58,695 nt of DNA, taken from NCBI GenBank assembly GCA_900756035.1, contig CAAEIR010000048.1, positions 1 to 58,695 of the forward strand, in the 5' to 3' direction. Positions 1 to 8,907 of this stretch are shown piece by piece; positions within the stretch are counted from its first letter, which is position 1, and each line of letters opens with the position of its first letter. Origin of the DNA: an uncultured Anaerostipes sp. Lineage in GTDB: Bacteria; Bacillota; Clostridia; Lachnospirales; Lachnospiraceae. A program made the translations under genes and the position numbers. The notes under the pieces are model-generated. The model was not told the DNA's origin. It made no database searches and worked only from the letters and a program-made list of their open reading frames with translations.

Positions 1-1679
1 TAAAAACTACTTCAAAAAATATTGACCGCAAGAGCTATCCTGCCTATAAGGGACTGCAAGGAATCTATGATTTTAAAACTTACCGTCTCTCCATTGACCA
101 TGTGCAGGGCGATCCTTTTGCATCTCCTTCCAGACTTAGTCTCCATATGGATGGCTCTGCTGCCGGATTTCCTGCTTCATACTACGATACTTCTTATAAA
201 CGAATTACTTTGCAGGATCACCTGACCCGACTCTTTGGAAAAGCATTAAATCAGATATCTTTCCGGGCAAAAGGCTCCGGAAAAAGCGGACTTTTTTCCA
301 TCAGCAGATGCGGACAGCAGGTTTTAGAGCGAACAGCCTGCCAGATTGATGCGCAAAACGGCAATCTTTCTCTTTACTTTGATGCTGGTTTCCCGGCAAA
401 TGGACGTACTGTCAACAGCCGTGAACTGGAGAAAATGTTGTTTGAACTTCTCCCCAAATGTGTTACTTCTGCCCTGTTGTTTCAAAATATAAATCAAAAG
501 TCATTAAAACGGGCAATTTTCTTGTCAGAAGACCAACATTTTATTCGTGAAAGTCTTTCAAAAATGGGACTTACTGCCTTTGTAGCCGACGGATCGATCC
601 TGCCAAGAGAAAGCGGAATATCTCAACGACCATTAAAAACTGCAGTCCCGTTTGTCTCTCCAAAGTCCTATCAGGTTTCCATGGAACTCCCTCACCACGG
701 AAGGATTTCCGGTATGGGAATCCCAAAGGGAATCACGCTGATCGTTGGCGGTGGCTATCATGGAAAATCGACCTTACTTAAGGCTTTGGAATTAGGAGTC
801 TATAATCATATTCCGGGAGACGGCCGTGAATTTGTATTGACAGATCCTACTGCCATGAAGATCCGCGCAGAAGACGGACGAAGTATTACCAACACTGATA
901 TTTCCATGTTTATCAATCATCTTCCAAACGGCAAAAATACTTCTTCCTTTTCTACGGAAGATGCCAGCGGCAGCACTTCTCAGGCTGCCAATGTTATGGA
1001 AGCAGTGGAAGCCGGAACTTCATTATTCCTTATAGATGAAGATACCAGCGCAACTAACTTTATGATTCGAGATGAACTTATGCAGAGAGTTGTCCTGAGA
1101 GAACAGGAGCCCATCACTCCTTTTATCGAACGAGTCCGGGAACTTTATGAATCTTTCAGCATTTCGTCTATTCTTGTTGCCGGAAGCTGTGGGTCTTATT
1201 TCCATATGGCAGATCACATTATCCAGATGGACCAGTATGTCCCGAAAGACATTACCACATTTGCCAAACAGGAAGCCCTGTCTTTTCCGTGCGTTGCTCT
1301 TGCCAAACCTCTGACTGCGGCGCCGGATTTTCACCGTTGCTTCCGAGATGGAAGAGAGTTCAAAAAGGATCGCAGAATTAAGATGAAAACACTTGGGAAA
1401 GATGCCTTTTCAATCAATAAAGAGACGGTTGACCTTCGATATGTAGAACAGATTGTTGATGCCGAACAGACTTCTTCTCTTGGATATGCTCTGCTCTATG
1501 CAAAACTTCATCTTATGGATGGAAAAAAAGACCTCCGTCAGATTACGGAGGCCTTAATGGATCTTATCTCCCAAAAAGGGCTTGCTGCATTGCTGGACAG
1601 CAGTTATGTGAAATCAAATCTGGCAATGCCAAGACGCGAAGAAATCTTTGCCTGCCTGAACCGCTATCGCAAACTTTAA
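1..1679 (+). CDS. ABC-class P-loop ATPase, COG3044 type (5' end outside window)
   Basis: The frame is open from the left edge (first full codon at position 3) to a TAA at 1677-1679, so about 558 residues are visible and the N terminus is missing. A GTG at 102 is internal, because family-like sequence ending in VQGDPFASPS spans it. Seen: Walker A GGYHGKST near visible residue 247 and a Walker B-like LFLIDEDTSATNFM about 90 residues later. There are no membrane segments, so it is probably cytosolic. The family is known as a stand-alone ATPase of the ABC class with no settled role and no partner permease; none is adjacent here. It converges on the SGNH gene across a 23-nt gap. Confidence 0.75.
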   Translation, partial: KTTSKNIDRKSYPAYKGLQGIYDFKTYRLSIDHVQGDPFASPSRLSLHMDGSAAGFPASYYDTSYKRITLQDHLTRLFGKALNQISFRAKGSGKSGLFSISRCGQQVLERTACQIDAQNGNLSLYFDAGFPANGRTVNSRELEKMLFELLPKCVTSALLFQNINQKSLKRAIFLSEDQHFIRESLSKMGLTAFVADGSILPRESGISQRPLKTAVPFVSPKSYQVSMELPHHGRISGMGIPKGITLIVGGGYHGKSTLLKALELGVYNHIPGDGREFVLTDPTAMKIRAEDGRSITNTDISMFINHLPNGKNTSSFSTEDASGSTSQAANVMEAVEAGTSLFLIDEDTSATNFMIRDELMQRVVLREQEPITPFIERVRELYESFSISSILVAGSCGSYFHMADHIIQMDQYVPKDITTFAKQEALSFPCVALAKPLTAAPDFHRCFRDGREFKKDRRIKMKTLGKDAFSINKETVDLRYVEQIVDAEQTSSLGYALLYAKLHLMDGKKDLRQITEALMDLISQKGLAALLDSSYVKSNLAMPRREEIFACLNRYRKL

Positions 1680-1702
1680 GTTCAAATCGGCGGAATAAAT
1701 TT

Positions 1703-2263
1703 TTAAATAGATTCCAGAACTGACCGCAAAACCCGTGCTACTATCTCATAGGCATTATCCTGCAAATGAATCCCATCAATGGTGTATTCTCTTGACAGTT
1801 GTCCGTCTTTGCCGATTAGGTGATGAAAAATATCAATGAAGAAAATTCCTTCTCTCTCACAAAGACGTCGGATTTCTTCGTTGATTTTTTTGATTTCCTC
1901 ATTGGATTTTCCATCTGCCCAGGAAGGCATCATTCCGATTCTGTCTGTGTATGCAGGATAAAGAGATTCCACATAAATTGCCGTTTCAGGAAGATGCTGT
2001 TTCAGGCGAAGCGCCAGATTGACCACCCTGTGCGCAAGCTCTTGATATCCCGGATATAGGGACATCAAAAAGTCATTGGCGCCTCCCTGCATCAAAATAA
2101 TATCTGGCTGATACGGTAAAACATCATAAGATATTCTCGCCGCCATCTCTGCAATCGTATCTCCTGCCTGACCGCTGTTGATAATCTCACCATCTACGTC
2201 TTTTAACTTTTCCATCGGAAAATAATCTGTCAGGGAATCCCCGAACATTACAATTTTTCTCAT
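1703..2263 (-). CDS. SGNH/GDSL-family hydrolase
   Basis: A 186-residue protein with the SGNH hydrolase blocks: FGDSLTDYFP near the N terminus (Ser nucleophile), GGANDFL (oxyanion Gly and Asn), and DGIHL near the C terminus (catalytic Asp and His). The family includes esterases and lipases acting on acyl or acetyl groups; the substrate cannot be read here. No signal peptide is evident, so it is probably intracellular. An ATG seven codons upstream (2284) is open, but the ATG at 2263 sits behind an AGAGAGGTG ribosome binding site and starts the typical RKIVMFGDSLT sequence, so I use 2263. It is the last gene after the amino acid ABC operon and may be read through from it. Confidence 0.85.
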   Translation of the reverse strand: MRKIVMFGDSLTDYFPMEKLKDVDGEIINSGQAGDTIAEMAARISYDVLPYQPDIILMQGGANDFLMSLYPGYQELAHRVVNLALRLKQHLPETAIYVESLYPAYTDRIGMMPSWADGKSNEEIKKINEEIRRLCEREGIFFIDIFHHLIGKDGQLSREYTIDGIHLQDNAYEIVARVLRSVLESI

Positions 2264-2326
2264 AGTTTTACACCTCTCTGCCATTTTACCACAGAGATGT
2301 TCTTTGAGCCATCAAGAATATGAAAA

Positions 2327-3202
2327 CTATTCTACAACTCCGCCTTCTACCACAAGATTTTCCGGATCTGCCGCATCTCCGTAAACCGGTTTTAAGGTTT
2401 CTTCATAGTTCTTATGGAAGAATTTCTCTTTTCCAAGGCTTTTAATTTCCTTGTTGATCCAATTTAATAATTCTTTGTTCCCTTTCTGGACAGCCGGCGC
2501 AATGGTATCCGTGTTTCCAAGAGATTCAATTCCCACTTCAAATCCCTTATTCTCCAGTGCCCATGCAAGAACTTCTGTATTATCTGTGGAAAGAGCGTCT
2601 CCTCTTTCATCTGCCAAAGCATTAAAAGCCTCACTATACTGATCAAACTTCAACTGCTTCACTTTCGGATATTCTTTTGTAAAATAAGTTTCCGCTGTAG
2701 TTCCTTTACTGACAATCAATGTTTTTCCGTTTAACTGATCCGCCTTTGTAATCAGATTCTTCTTTGGAGATACCACGCCCAATGCCACCTTCATGTACGG
2801 AAGCGCAAAATCTACCTGTTCTTTTCTCTCATCTGTTACCGTAAAGTTTGCAAGAATAATATCAACCTTTCCTGTGACAAGATACTCCACACGACTGGCT
2901 GCCTCTACCGGTACATATTTTACCTTGACTCCCAGATCCTTTGCCAGACGATTTCCGAAATATACATCGTATCCCTGATATTCCCCTTTTTCATCTACAT
3001 ATCCAAACGGTTTTTTATCGCTGAATACCCCAATGACAATCTCACCGCTTTCCTTAATCTCTTTTAAGGATCTTGCCTTCGTCTTGCTCGTATTCTCACT
3101 CTTTTGAGAAGATAAACTGCTATCTTCTCCTGTTTTCTGACATCCGGCGAAAACCGCCCCTGCCAAAACAATCGTAACTGCTAAAATCAATAACTTCTTC
3201 AT
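2327..3202 (-). CDS. Polar amino acid ABC transporter, substrate-binding lipoprotein
   Basis: A family 3 extracellular solute-binding protein of about 291 residues. The N terminus has a lipoprotein signal peptide ending in FAGC, so the mature protein is anchored to the outer face of the membrane by the Cys. The opening lobe has the usual GEIVIGVFSDKKPFGYVDE and GEYQGYDV stretches that contact the amino acid in this family. Two ATGs lie 6 nt apart; AGGAGG is 8 nt from the second (3202) but only 2 nt from the first, so 3202 is chosen. It is the fourth gene of a permease-permease-ATPase-binding protein operon. The substrate is likely a polar amino acid (Gln, Glu, Cys/cystine or similar); I cannot choose among them. 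Confidence 0.92.
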   Translation of the reverse strand: MKKLLILAVTIVLAGAVFAGCQKTGEDSSLSSQKSENTSKTKARSLKEIKESGEIVIGVFSDKKPFGYVDEKGEYQGYDVYFGNRLAKDLGVKVKYVPVEAASRVEYLVTGKVDIILANFTVTDERKEQVDFALPYMKVALGVVSPKKNLITKADQLNGKTLIVSKGTTAETYFTKEYPKVKQLKFDQYSEAFNALADERGDALSTDNTEVLAWALENKGFEVGIESLGNTDTIAPAVQKGNKELLNWINKEIKSLGKEKFFHKNYEETLKPVYGDAADPENLVVEGGVVE

Positions 3203-3229
3203 GTTCATTTCCTCCTGTTATAAAAATTT

Positions 3230-3964
3230 CTACATTTGCAATGATAAAAACTGCCGTGCGCGCTTTGTCTTTGGCTGTTGAAAAAACTCCTCCGGATCAC
3301 CTTCTTCTATGATTTTTCCCTGATCCATAAACAATATGCGGTCTGCCGCTGCTTTGGCAAATCCCATCTCATGGGTTACGATTATCATCGTACTTCCCGC
3401 TTTTGCCAGTTCAAGCATCACTTCCAATACCTCCTGAACCATCTCCGGATCCAGAGATGCGGTAACCTCATCAAATAAGAGAATTTCCGGGTGCATCAGT
3501 AAAGCGCGGACAATCGCTACTCTCTGTTTTTGCCCTCCGGACAACTGCCTTGGATATGCATGCTCTTTATCTTCCAATCCAATTCTCTTTAAGAGGTCTC
3601 TTGCCTCATTCTCCACATCTTCTTTTTTTCGATGCTGTACTTTCTGAGGCGCAAGGGTAATATTTTTCAGAATATCCATATGCGGAAACAAATCGTAGCT
3701 CTGAAACACCATTCCGATCTTCTGGCGAACTGCCGGAAGATTCTTTCGGTTTTCGGAAACATTTTCTCCATTCAGATAAACAGCCCCATTTTGTATCAGT
3801 TCCAATCCATTAAGACACCGAAGCATAGTGCTCTTGCCACATCCGGACGGGCCTAAAACCACAAGAACTTCTCCCTTCTCTATAGAAAATGAGATGTCTT
3901 TCAGTACCGGCTGCCGATCATATGACTTCTGAATATTTTTTACTTCAAGAACCTTTTCTGCCAT
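3230..3964 (-). CDS. Polar amino acid ABC transporter, ATP-binding protein
   Basis: A 244-residue ABC ATPase of the GlnQ/HisP class. Visible motifs are Walker A GPSGCGKST (about residues 38-46), the Q-loop in GMVFQSYDLFPHM, signature LSGGQKQRVAI, Walker B ILLFDEVTASLD and the switch His in IIVTHEMGF. One substitution from the common DEPTSALD is seen (EVTASLD), which is frequent in the family. It drives import together with the two permeases upstream and the lipoprotein downstream; gaps are 12 and 27 nt, consistent with one operon. AAAGGAGG precedes the ATG. Confidence 0.93.
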   Translation of the reverse strand: MAEKVLEVKNIQKSYDRQPVLKDISFSIEKGEVLVVLGPSGCGKSTMLRCLNGLELIQNGAVYLNGENVSENRKNLPAVRQKIGMVFQSYDLFPHMDILKNITLAPQKVQHRKKEDVENEARDLLKRIGLEDKEHAYPRQLSGGQKQRVAIVRALLMHPEILLFDEVTASLDPEMVQEVLEVMLELAKAGSTMIIVTHEMGFAKAAADRILFMDQGKIIEEGDPEEFFQQPKTKRARQFLSLQM

Positions 3965-3976
3965 TGTCTTCCTCCT

Positions 3977-4654
3977 TTATTCTTTCCATCTTCTTTCCAG
4001 ATATGCTGCCAGCCGGGATACCGGATAACAGATTATAAAATACAAAAAGAAAATAACTCCATAAATCCATACTGCTGCACCTAGGGTTGTTAATCTTGCC
4101 GCCTCAATGATCTGCTGTCCCACTTTGACAACTTCTACAACTCCAATTAACACGACTAAAGATGTCGTTTTGATCATTCGGGTCACAAGATTCATCGCCT
4201 GAGGGAGCAGACGCTTTCCTGCCTGTGGAAGCAGTATATACCGGTAAATCTGTCCGCCTGTAAGACCAAGTGCCTTTCCGCTGTCTCTTTGATGCCCGGG
4301 AATGGATGACAGTGCTGCTCGCACCAGATCTCCCATCTCCGCAGTTCCCCACATCGTGAACACAATGACCGCTGCGGCTTCTCCTCCCAGATTCCATCCA
4401 AGATGTTTTGCCGATCCGAAATATACCAGAAACAACAATACCAGCTGTGGCATAATACGCACAAATTCAAGATAGATTTTTGTAATCCAATGCACTGCTG
4501 TATTTTTTATCAACATTATCATTCCGAGTATTACTCCAAAAATCATTGACAACAGCACAGAAATCAGAGAAATTCTTATAGTTATCCACAGTCCGCCCAT
4601 TAATCTTGCAAAGTTATCCCCCTGAAACAGCACGTTAATGCCCAAATCCTGCAT
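3977..4654 (-). CDS. Polar amino acid ABC transporter, permease (second subunit)
   Basis: A 225-residue HisMQ-type inner membrane permease with several hydrophobic segments and the cytoplasmic EAA-like loop (AALSSIPGHQRDSGKALGLTG region), which in this family docks on the ATPase. The start at 4654 is chosen over an ATG 11 codons upstream because AAAGGAGG lies 7 nt before it. It overlaps the 3' end of the preceding permease by 20 nt, showing translational coupling. The two permeases are different sequences, so the importer probably uses a heterodimeric channel. Confidence 0.9.
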   Translation of the reverse strand: MQDLGINVLFQGDNFARLMGGLWITIRISLISVLLSMIFGVILGMIMLIKNTAVHWITKIYLEFVRIMPQLVLLFLVYFGSAKHLGWNLGGEAAAVIVFTMWGTAEMGDLVRAALSSIPGHQRDSGKALGLTGGQIYRYILLPQAGKRLLPQAMNLVTRMIKTTSLVVLIGVVEVVKVGQQIIEAARLTTLGAAVWIYGVIFFLYFIICYPVSRLAAYLERRWKE

Positions 4655-5294
4655 ATCTAAGCCTCCTTTCCAGCAAAGTAAATCCAATGGAGATCGGAAG
4701 CAGTATCGTCAGATAGGCAATCACCAGCATAAATAATGCCTCATCTGTCTGATAATACAAACCTATCAGATCCTTTGCCACATGCATCAGATCCGCCAGC
4801 GCCACCACACTAAATACGGAAGTCTCTTTCATAAGAAAGATCACATTAGACCCGATTGCCGGCACGGCAATAGCTGCCGCCTGCGGACAAATCACATGCC
4901 AAAATACCTGTCTCTCACTCATACCAAGACTTAATCCTGCCTCCTTTTGAACCCGTTCTACCGCTTCTAGTCCACTTCGAAAGGCTTCTGCCATATAACT
5001 TCCGCCCAGAAAAACCAATCCGACAATGGCACAGGTTTTTGAATCCAGTAAAATCCCAAGCTTTGGAAGCCCAAAATACAGAAAAAATAACTGTATCAAT
5101 AATGGTGTATTTCGGGAAAGTTCAATATAAATTCCCACAATTCTGTGAAAAAACGGTATTTTATAATAGCGAATTATCCCACAGATTAATCCCAAAATCA
5201 GAGATCCAAGAATTCCAACGGCTGCAATCCCTACAGTCAATCCTGCCGCCTCAATATATAAATCACTGTATTGCACAATAAAATTCCAATCCAT
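4635..5294 (-). CDS. Polar amino acid ABC transporter, permease (first subunit)
   Basis: A 219-residue permease of the same HisMQ family. Hydrophobic segments cover about residues 15-40, 55-75 and 90-110, with the EAA loop around SGLEAVERVQKEAGLSLGMS. It is the first gene of the importer operon, 44 nt downstream of a near-consensus sigma-A promoter (5338-5366), with an AGAGGTGAGAGG ribosome binding site. No riboswitch or T-box fits in this short leader, so control is probably at transcription initiation. Confidence 0.9.
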   Translation of the reverse strand: MDWNFIVQYSDLYIEAAGLTVGIAAVGILGSLILGLICGIIRYYKIPFFHRIVGIYIELSRNTPLLIQLFFLYFGLPKLGILLDSKTCAIVGLVFLGGSYMAEAFRSGLEAVERVQKEAGLSLGMSERQVFWHVICPQAAAIAVPAIGSNVIFLMKETSVFSVVALADLMHVAKDLIGLYYQTDEALFMLVIAYLTILLPISIGFTLLERRLRYAGFGH

Positions 5295-5337
5295 CCTCTC
5301 ACCTCTTTTTATTTCCTATTTTTCTGATATGAATAAT

Positions 5338-5366
5338 AGTATATTCTCGAAAATTATATTTGTCAA
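5338..5366 (-). promoter_or_regulatory. Sigma-A promoter of the amino acid ABC operon
   Basis: On the minus strand TTGACA (5366-5361), a 17-nt spacer and TATACT (5343-5338). This is close to consensus and sits just upstream of the first permease gene. Confidence 0.75.
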
Positions 5367-5446
5367 GCATTTCTTATAACAAAAAAAGCACACACTTTTA
5401 CCGCATATGCCTTTTCTCCTAAAAAATTTATTGTTCTTTACGTATT

Positions 5447-8110
5447 CTAATTTTTCTGTCCTTCAAGGTCTTCTTTCGAAATTCCCTCCAACAGATAGTT
5501 CTTACTCCTTTCCTGCTGTTCTAAATATTCCTCCCGGAGCTGTTGTTTCGCCATCTCCATATCTTCTTTTAATTCCCTCGCTGATCGAAGAGTACATCCC
5601 TGTCCACGAATGATGATCTGCTCCATTCCATCAGAGGTTGCCACTGTAACATCGTACTTTCTGCCGTGTTCATGGGCAAACTTCTCGATATACTGATCGG
5701 CAGTCTCTGCTTCTTTGGTATAAACCACATGAATATTCATATAATTCAAGACCTCTGTTTCATGACCTTTGACCCGATAGGCATCGAATACTACAATGAT
5801 CTCATATCCTTTCATTCCCTGATAGTTGCACATATCGTCTAACAATTTTCCTCTGGCCGCATCAATGTTCTCATCTGCCAGCTCCTTCAAATCTTCCCAC
5901 GCATAAATGATATTATAACCATCGACTAGCAGATACTTTTTTGACATATCTCGTTTTACTGAGTTTTTTTGAGCCGACACCTGATAATCCTGAGCAATGC
6001 GAGATACTTTCTTTTTCTTCCATTTACTTTTCTGATGCACATTGGCATAAAATGTCTGCTCTAAAATCCGATCAATCTCTTCTGTATCAATCCATTCATC
6101 CTCTATATATGCCCTTCGCTGTCTAAGATCATCATCTTCCGGCAGACTTTCTTTTGATTTTAGTACACTCTCAATATGCATATGTTCCGGCACCTGATCC
6201 CATGAAACATTATACCCGGCACCATGAGAACAGAAAACTGAATCACAGGGATTTTCCAGGTCACGATCCGGGTCATATCCGGATGCCGCAATGACTTCCT
6301 GTGCGTTATGGCAAACCTCATATCCTTTCAGTCTGCAAAACAGACGTCCCCTTCCTTTCGAATAGGCAATCACTTCCTTTTGATATCCCTGCATTGTCGA
6401 CACCGGGACGCTTCCGGTAAGAACCGATAACTCCCCTGCCGTTTCCGGTGGCTCAAAAATTCCTGACATTTTTTCAATATCCGTCATAGCCCGTCCAACC
6501 ATCTGCTGTGGTATTTCCAGTCGAAACTCATAATAAGGTTCCAGCAAAACAGATTTGGCATTCCTAAGTCCCTGGCGAACTGCCCGATATGTTGCCTGTC
6601 GAAAGTCTCCGCCCTCTGTATGTTTTTGATGGGCTCTTCCTGCTGCCAATGTAATTTTCACATCGGTTATCTCCGCTCCCACAAGGACTCCCTTATGCTC
6701 TTTCTCCAGAAGATGCGTCAAAATCAACCGCTGCCAGTTCTTATCCAGCATATCTTCGCCGCACTGAGTGTCAATAACAACCCCGCTTCCACGTTCTCCC
6801 GGAGAAAGGATGAGATGCACTTCTGCATAATGGCGCAATGGCTCAAAATGTCCCACTCCTTCTACCGTATCTGAAATTGTCTCCTTATAAACAATATTGC
6901 CGGCTCCAAACTCCACGGATACACCAAAACGTTCATTGATCAGACTTTTTAAAATCTCAATTTGAACCTCGCCCATGATCTGAACCTGTATCTCCTGCAA
7001 TTCTTCATTCCACAAAATATGCAGCTGCGGATCCTCTTCCTCCAGCTGCCGGAGTTTCGGAAGTATTACACTGGAATGAACCTCCTCAGGCAAAATCATT
7101 TGATAAGTAAGTACCGGTTCCAGAACAGGGGTATATCCGTCCTTTTCCATTCCAAAACCTTCTCCTGGTTTCGTATCTGTAAGACCTGTAACTGCACAGA
7201 TCCTCCCTGCCCCAATCTCACTGACCGCCTCATATTTCTTTCCTGAATAAATACGAATCTGGTTGATTTTTTCGCTTTTTTCCACCCCTGAAATCACCGT
7301 TTTTATCTTCAAGATTCCTCCGGTCACTTTGATATGAGTCAGTCGGTTTCCCTGATCATCTCTTGTGATTTTGAAAACCTTTGCTCCGAATTCATCCGCA
7401 TATTCCGGCTGTCTTGTATACTTTCCAAATCCTTCTAAGAACTCATCCACGCCTTGCAGCCTTAATGCAGAACCAAAAAAGCAAGGGAAAATCTTCCTCT
7501 GTGCAATGACTCTCTGCACGTCTTCCTGTTTTAGTTCTCCATGCTCCAGATAAAACTCCATCAGTTCTTCATCTTCCATAGAAATTTCTTCATAAGACTG
7601 AGCCATATCTTCGAATCCAAAATCTATACATCCATCGCTAAGACGCTCTTTTAATTCTTTCATTAACTGCTCTCGCTGTGTTCCCGGCTGATCCATCTTA
7701 TTAATAAACAGAAATGTTGGAATCTGATATTTTTCAAGAAGACTCCACAATGTTATCGTGTGCCCCTGTACTCCATCTGCTCCGCTGATCACCAAAATTG
7801 CATAATCAAGCACCTGCAGCGTCCTCTCCATCTCTGCGGAAAAATCCACATGTCCCGGAGTATCCAAGAGAGTAATCCCCATATGATCTAAGGTTACCTC
7901 TGCCTGCTTTGAAAAAATTGTAATTCCTCTGGCACGCTCTCTGTCATCTGTATCCAAAAATGCATCCTGATTATCGACCCGACCGATTTTCCTAAGATTT
8001 CCCGCAGTGTATAAAATAGCCTCTGACAAAGTTGTCTTTCCCGCATCCACATGGGCCAACAAACCCGCACATATATGTTTTTTCTGATTCTCTTCCGATC
8101 CACCGATCAT
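5447..8110 (-). CDS. TetM/EF-G-like translation GTPase fused to a Rae1/YacP-type NYN nuclease domain
   Basis: An 887-residue two-part protein. Residues 1 to about 650 follow ribosomal-protection GTPases (TetM/TetO, EF-G relatives): G1 AHVDAGKTTL, G2 RGITI, G3 DTPGHVDF, G4 NKMD, then domains II-V including GEVQIEIL and FGVSVEFGAG. Residues about 720-887 are a separate NYN/PIN-like domain: VDGYNIIYAW, VFDAYRVKG, ETADQYIEK, ATSDGMEQ and RSARELKED match the B. subtilis YacP/Rae1 pattern, with the acidic metal-binding residues present. In B. subtilis, Rae1 is a ribosome-bound endonuclease that cuts mRNA in the A site. Joining it to an A-site-binding GTPase suggests a factor that clears or cuts mRNA on ribosomes. 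The start at 8110 follows AGAGGAG by 8 nt. It lies 42 nt downstream of a Crp-family gene. Database pipelines may call it tetracycline resistance; the extra domain argues against that as the main role. Confidence 0.88.
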   Translation of the reverse strand: MIGGSEENQKKHICAGLLAHVDAGKTTLSEAILYTAGNLRKIGRVDNQDAFLDTDDRERARGITIFSKQAEVTLDHMGITLLDTPGHVDFSAEMERTLQVLDYAILVISGADGVQGHTITLWSLLEKYQIPTFLFINKMDQPGTQREQLMKELKERLSDGCIDFGFEDMAQSYEEISMEDEELMEFYLEHGELKQEDVQRVIAQRKIFPCFFGSALRLQGVDEFLEGFGKYTRQPEYADEFGAKVFKITRDDQGNRLTHIKVTGGILKIKTVISGVEKSEKINQIRIYSGKKYEAVSEIGAGRICAVTGLTDTKPGEGFGMEKDGYTPVLEPVLTYQMILPEEVHSSVILPKLRQLEEEDPQLHILWNEELQEIQVQIMGEVQIEILKSLINERFGVSVEFGAGNIVYKETISDTVEGVGHFEPLRHYAEVHLILSPGERGSGVVIDTQCGEDMLDKNWQRLILTHLLEKEHKGVLVGAEITDVKITLAAGRAHQKHTEGGDFRQATYRAVRQGLRNAKSVLLEPYYEFRLEIPQQMVGRAMTDIEKMSGIFEPPETAGELSVLTGSVPVSTMQGYQKEVIAYSKGRGRLFCRLKGYEVCHNAQEVIAASGYDPDRDLENPCDSVFCSHGAGYNVSWDQVPEHMHIESVLKSKESLPEDDDLRQRRAYIEDEWIDTEEIDRILEQTFYANVHQKSKWKKKKVSRIAQDYQVSAQKNSVKRDMSKKYLLVDGYNIIYAWEDLKELADENIDAARGKLLDDMCNYQGMKGYEIIVVFDAYRVKGHETEVLNYMNIHVVYTKEAETADQYIEKFAHEHGRKYDVTVATSDGMEQIIIRGQGCTLRSARELKEDMEMAKQQLREEYLEQQERSKNYLLEGISKEDLEGQKN

Positions 8111-8152
8111 ATCATTGTCTCCTCTTTCAACTCTATTTTAAGTCTGTCACTT

Positions 8153-8806
8153 TTATAATTCCTCATATAATCGAAACCGGTTTTTTTGAAATTCCAAAAT
8201 CCCGTCTTTTTGCATTCTTCCAAGTTCTGCAGACAATGCCCTGCGGTCTGCGGATAAATATTCTGCCAACTGCTGACGGTTATATGGAATCTGAAATTCC
8301 CTTTTCCCTGTTCGAATCGCCTCCGATGATAAATAGGATAAAATCTTACCTCGAAGCGATTTTTTGGACATATGCTCTATTTTTCTTGTCATGGCAAGGG
8401 TTCGAGCAGCAATGGAAAACAACAGATTCTGAATCATTTTTGAATGAAATTTACAGCCATTTGAACATACGGTCAAAACTTTCTGAAGATCCAAAAACAG
8501 GACTTCCGTATCCATTTTTGCCGCAACACTGACTTCTAACTGTTCTGCTTTTGCACAGACATACACCTCGCCAAACAATTCTCCCGGAACTGCTTCCCCG
8601 AGAATCATTCGGTTCCCCCAGAAGTCCTCTTTTATGATATGAACTTTTCCTTCCACTACCATACCAATCTGATCTGCGCAATCCCCACTGTGAAAAATAA
8701 ACTCGTCCTTCTTATAACTGCATCGTTTCACCAGAAGGCGCTCCATCATAGACTCAATATCTTCCTGACTGATTCCCTCAAACAATAACGAATTCGGTAT
8801 CTGCAT
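8153..8806 (-). CDS. Crp/Fnr-family transcriptional regulator
   Basis: A 217-residue protein with an N-terminal cyclic-nucleotide-binding beta-roll (about residues 15-125, including IIKEDFWGNRMILGEAVPGELFGEV), a long dimer helix, and a C-terminal winged helix with YNRQQLAEYLSADRRALSAELGRM as recognition region. There is no FNR-type four-Cys cluster at the N terminus, so an oxygen-sensing 4Fe-4S switch is not supported. The effector is unknown. It precedes the GTPase-nuclease gene by 42 nt in the same direction and may be co-transcribed with it. Confidence 0.9.
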   Translation of the reverse strand: MQIPNSLLFEGISQEDIESMMERLLVKRCSYKKDEFIFHSGDCADQIGMVVEGKVHIIKEDFWGNRMILGEAVPGELFGEVYVCAKAEQLEVSVAAKMDTEVLFLDLQKVLTVCSNGCKFHSKMIQNLLFSIAARTLAMTRKIEHMSKKSLRGKILSYLSSEAIRTGKREFQIPYNRQQLAEYLSADRRALSAELGRMQKDGILEFQKNRFRLYEEL

Positions 8807-8843
8807 TTTTTGCCTCCAATCCTGCTATTCCTTAAAACAAGAT

Positions 8844-8887
8844 AAAAAGCAAGTGGTCAGCAATCGTTACTGCTCCACTTGCTTTTT
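8844..8887 (-). terminator. Rho-independent terminator after xpt
   Basis: Arms AAAAAGCAAGTGG (8844-8856) and CCACTTGCTTTTT (8875-8887) pair perfectly around a loop with a small inner CAG/CTG stem. On the minus strand it follows the xpt stop and ends in a U run. It is symmetric and could stop transcription from either side. Confidence 0.8.
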
Positions 8888-8907
8888 GTACATTCTAATA
8901 AAATGGT

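Noticed and set aside
22..225. Short open frames inside or opposite long genes (for example 22-225, 4104-4397, 32098-32307, 43927-44286)
   Set aside because: They overlap well-supported genes, lack ribosome binding sites and show no family features.
5447..8110. Plain tetracycline-resistance (tetM-like) gene
   Set aside because: The GTPase part is TetM-like, but a conserved-looking nuclease domain is fused to it and there is no mobile-element context; resistance is not supported as main role.
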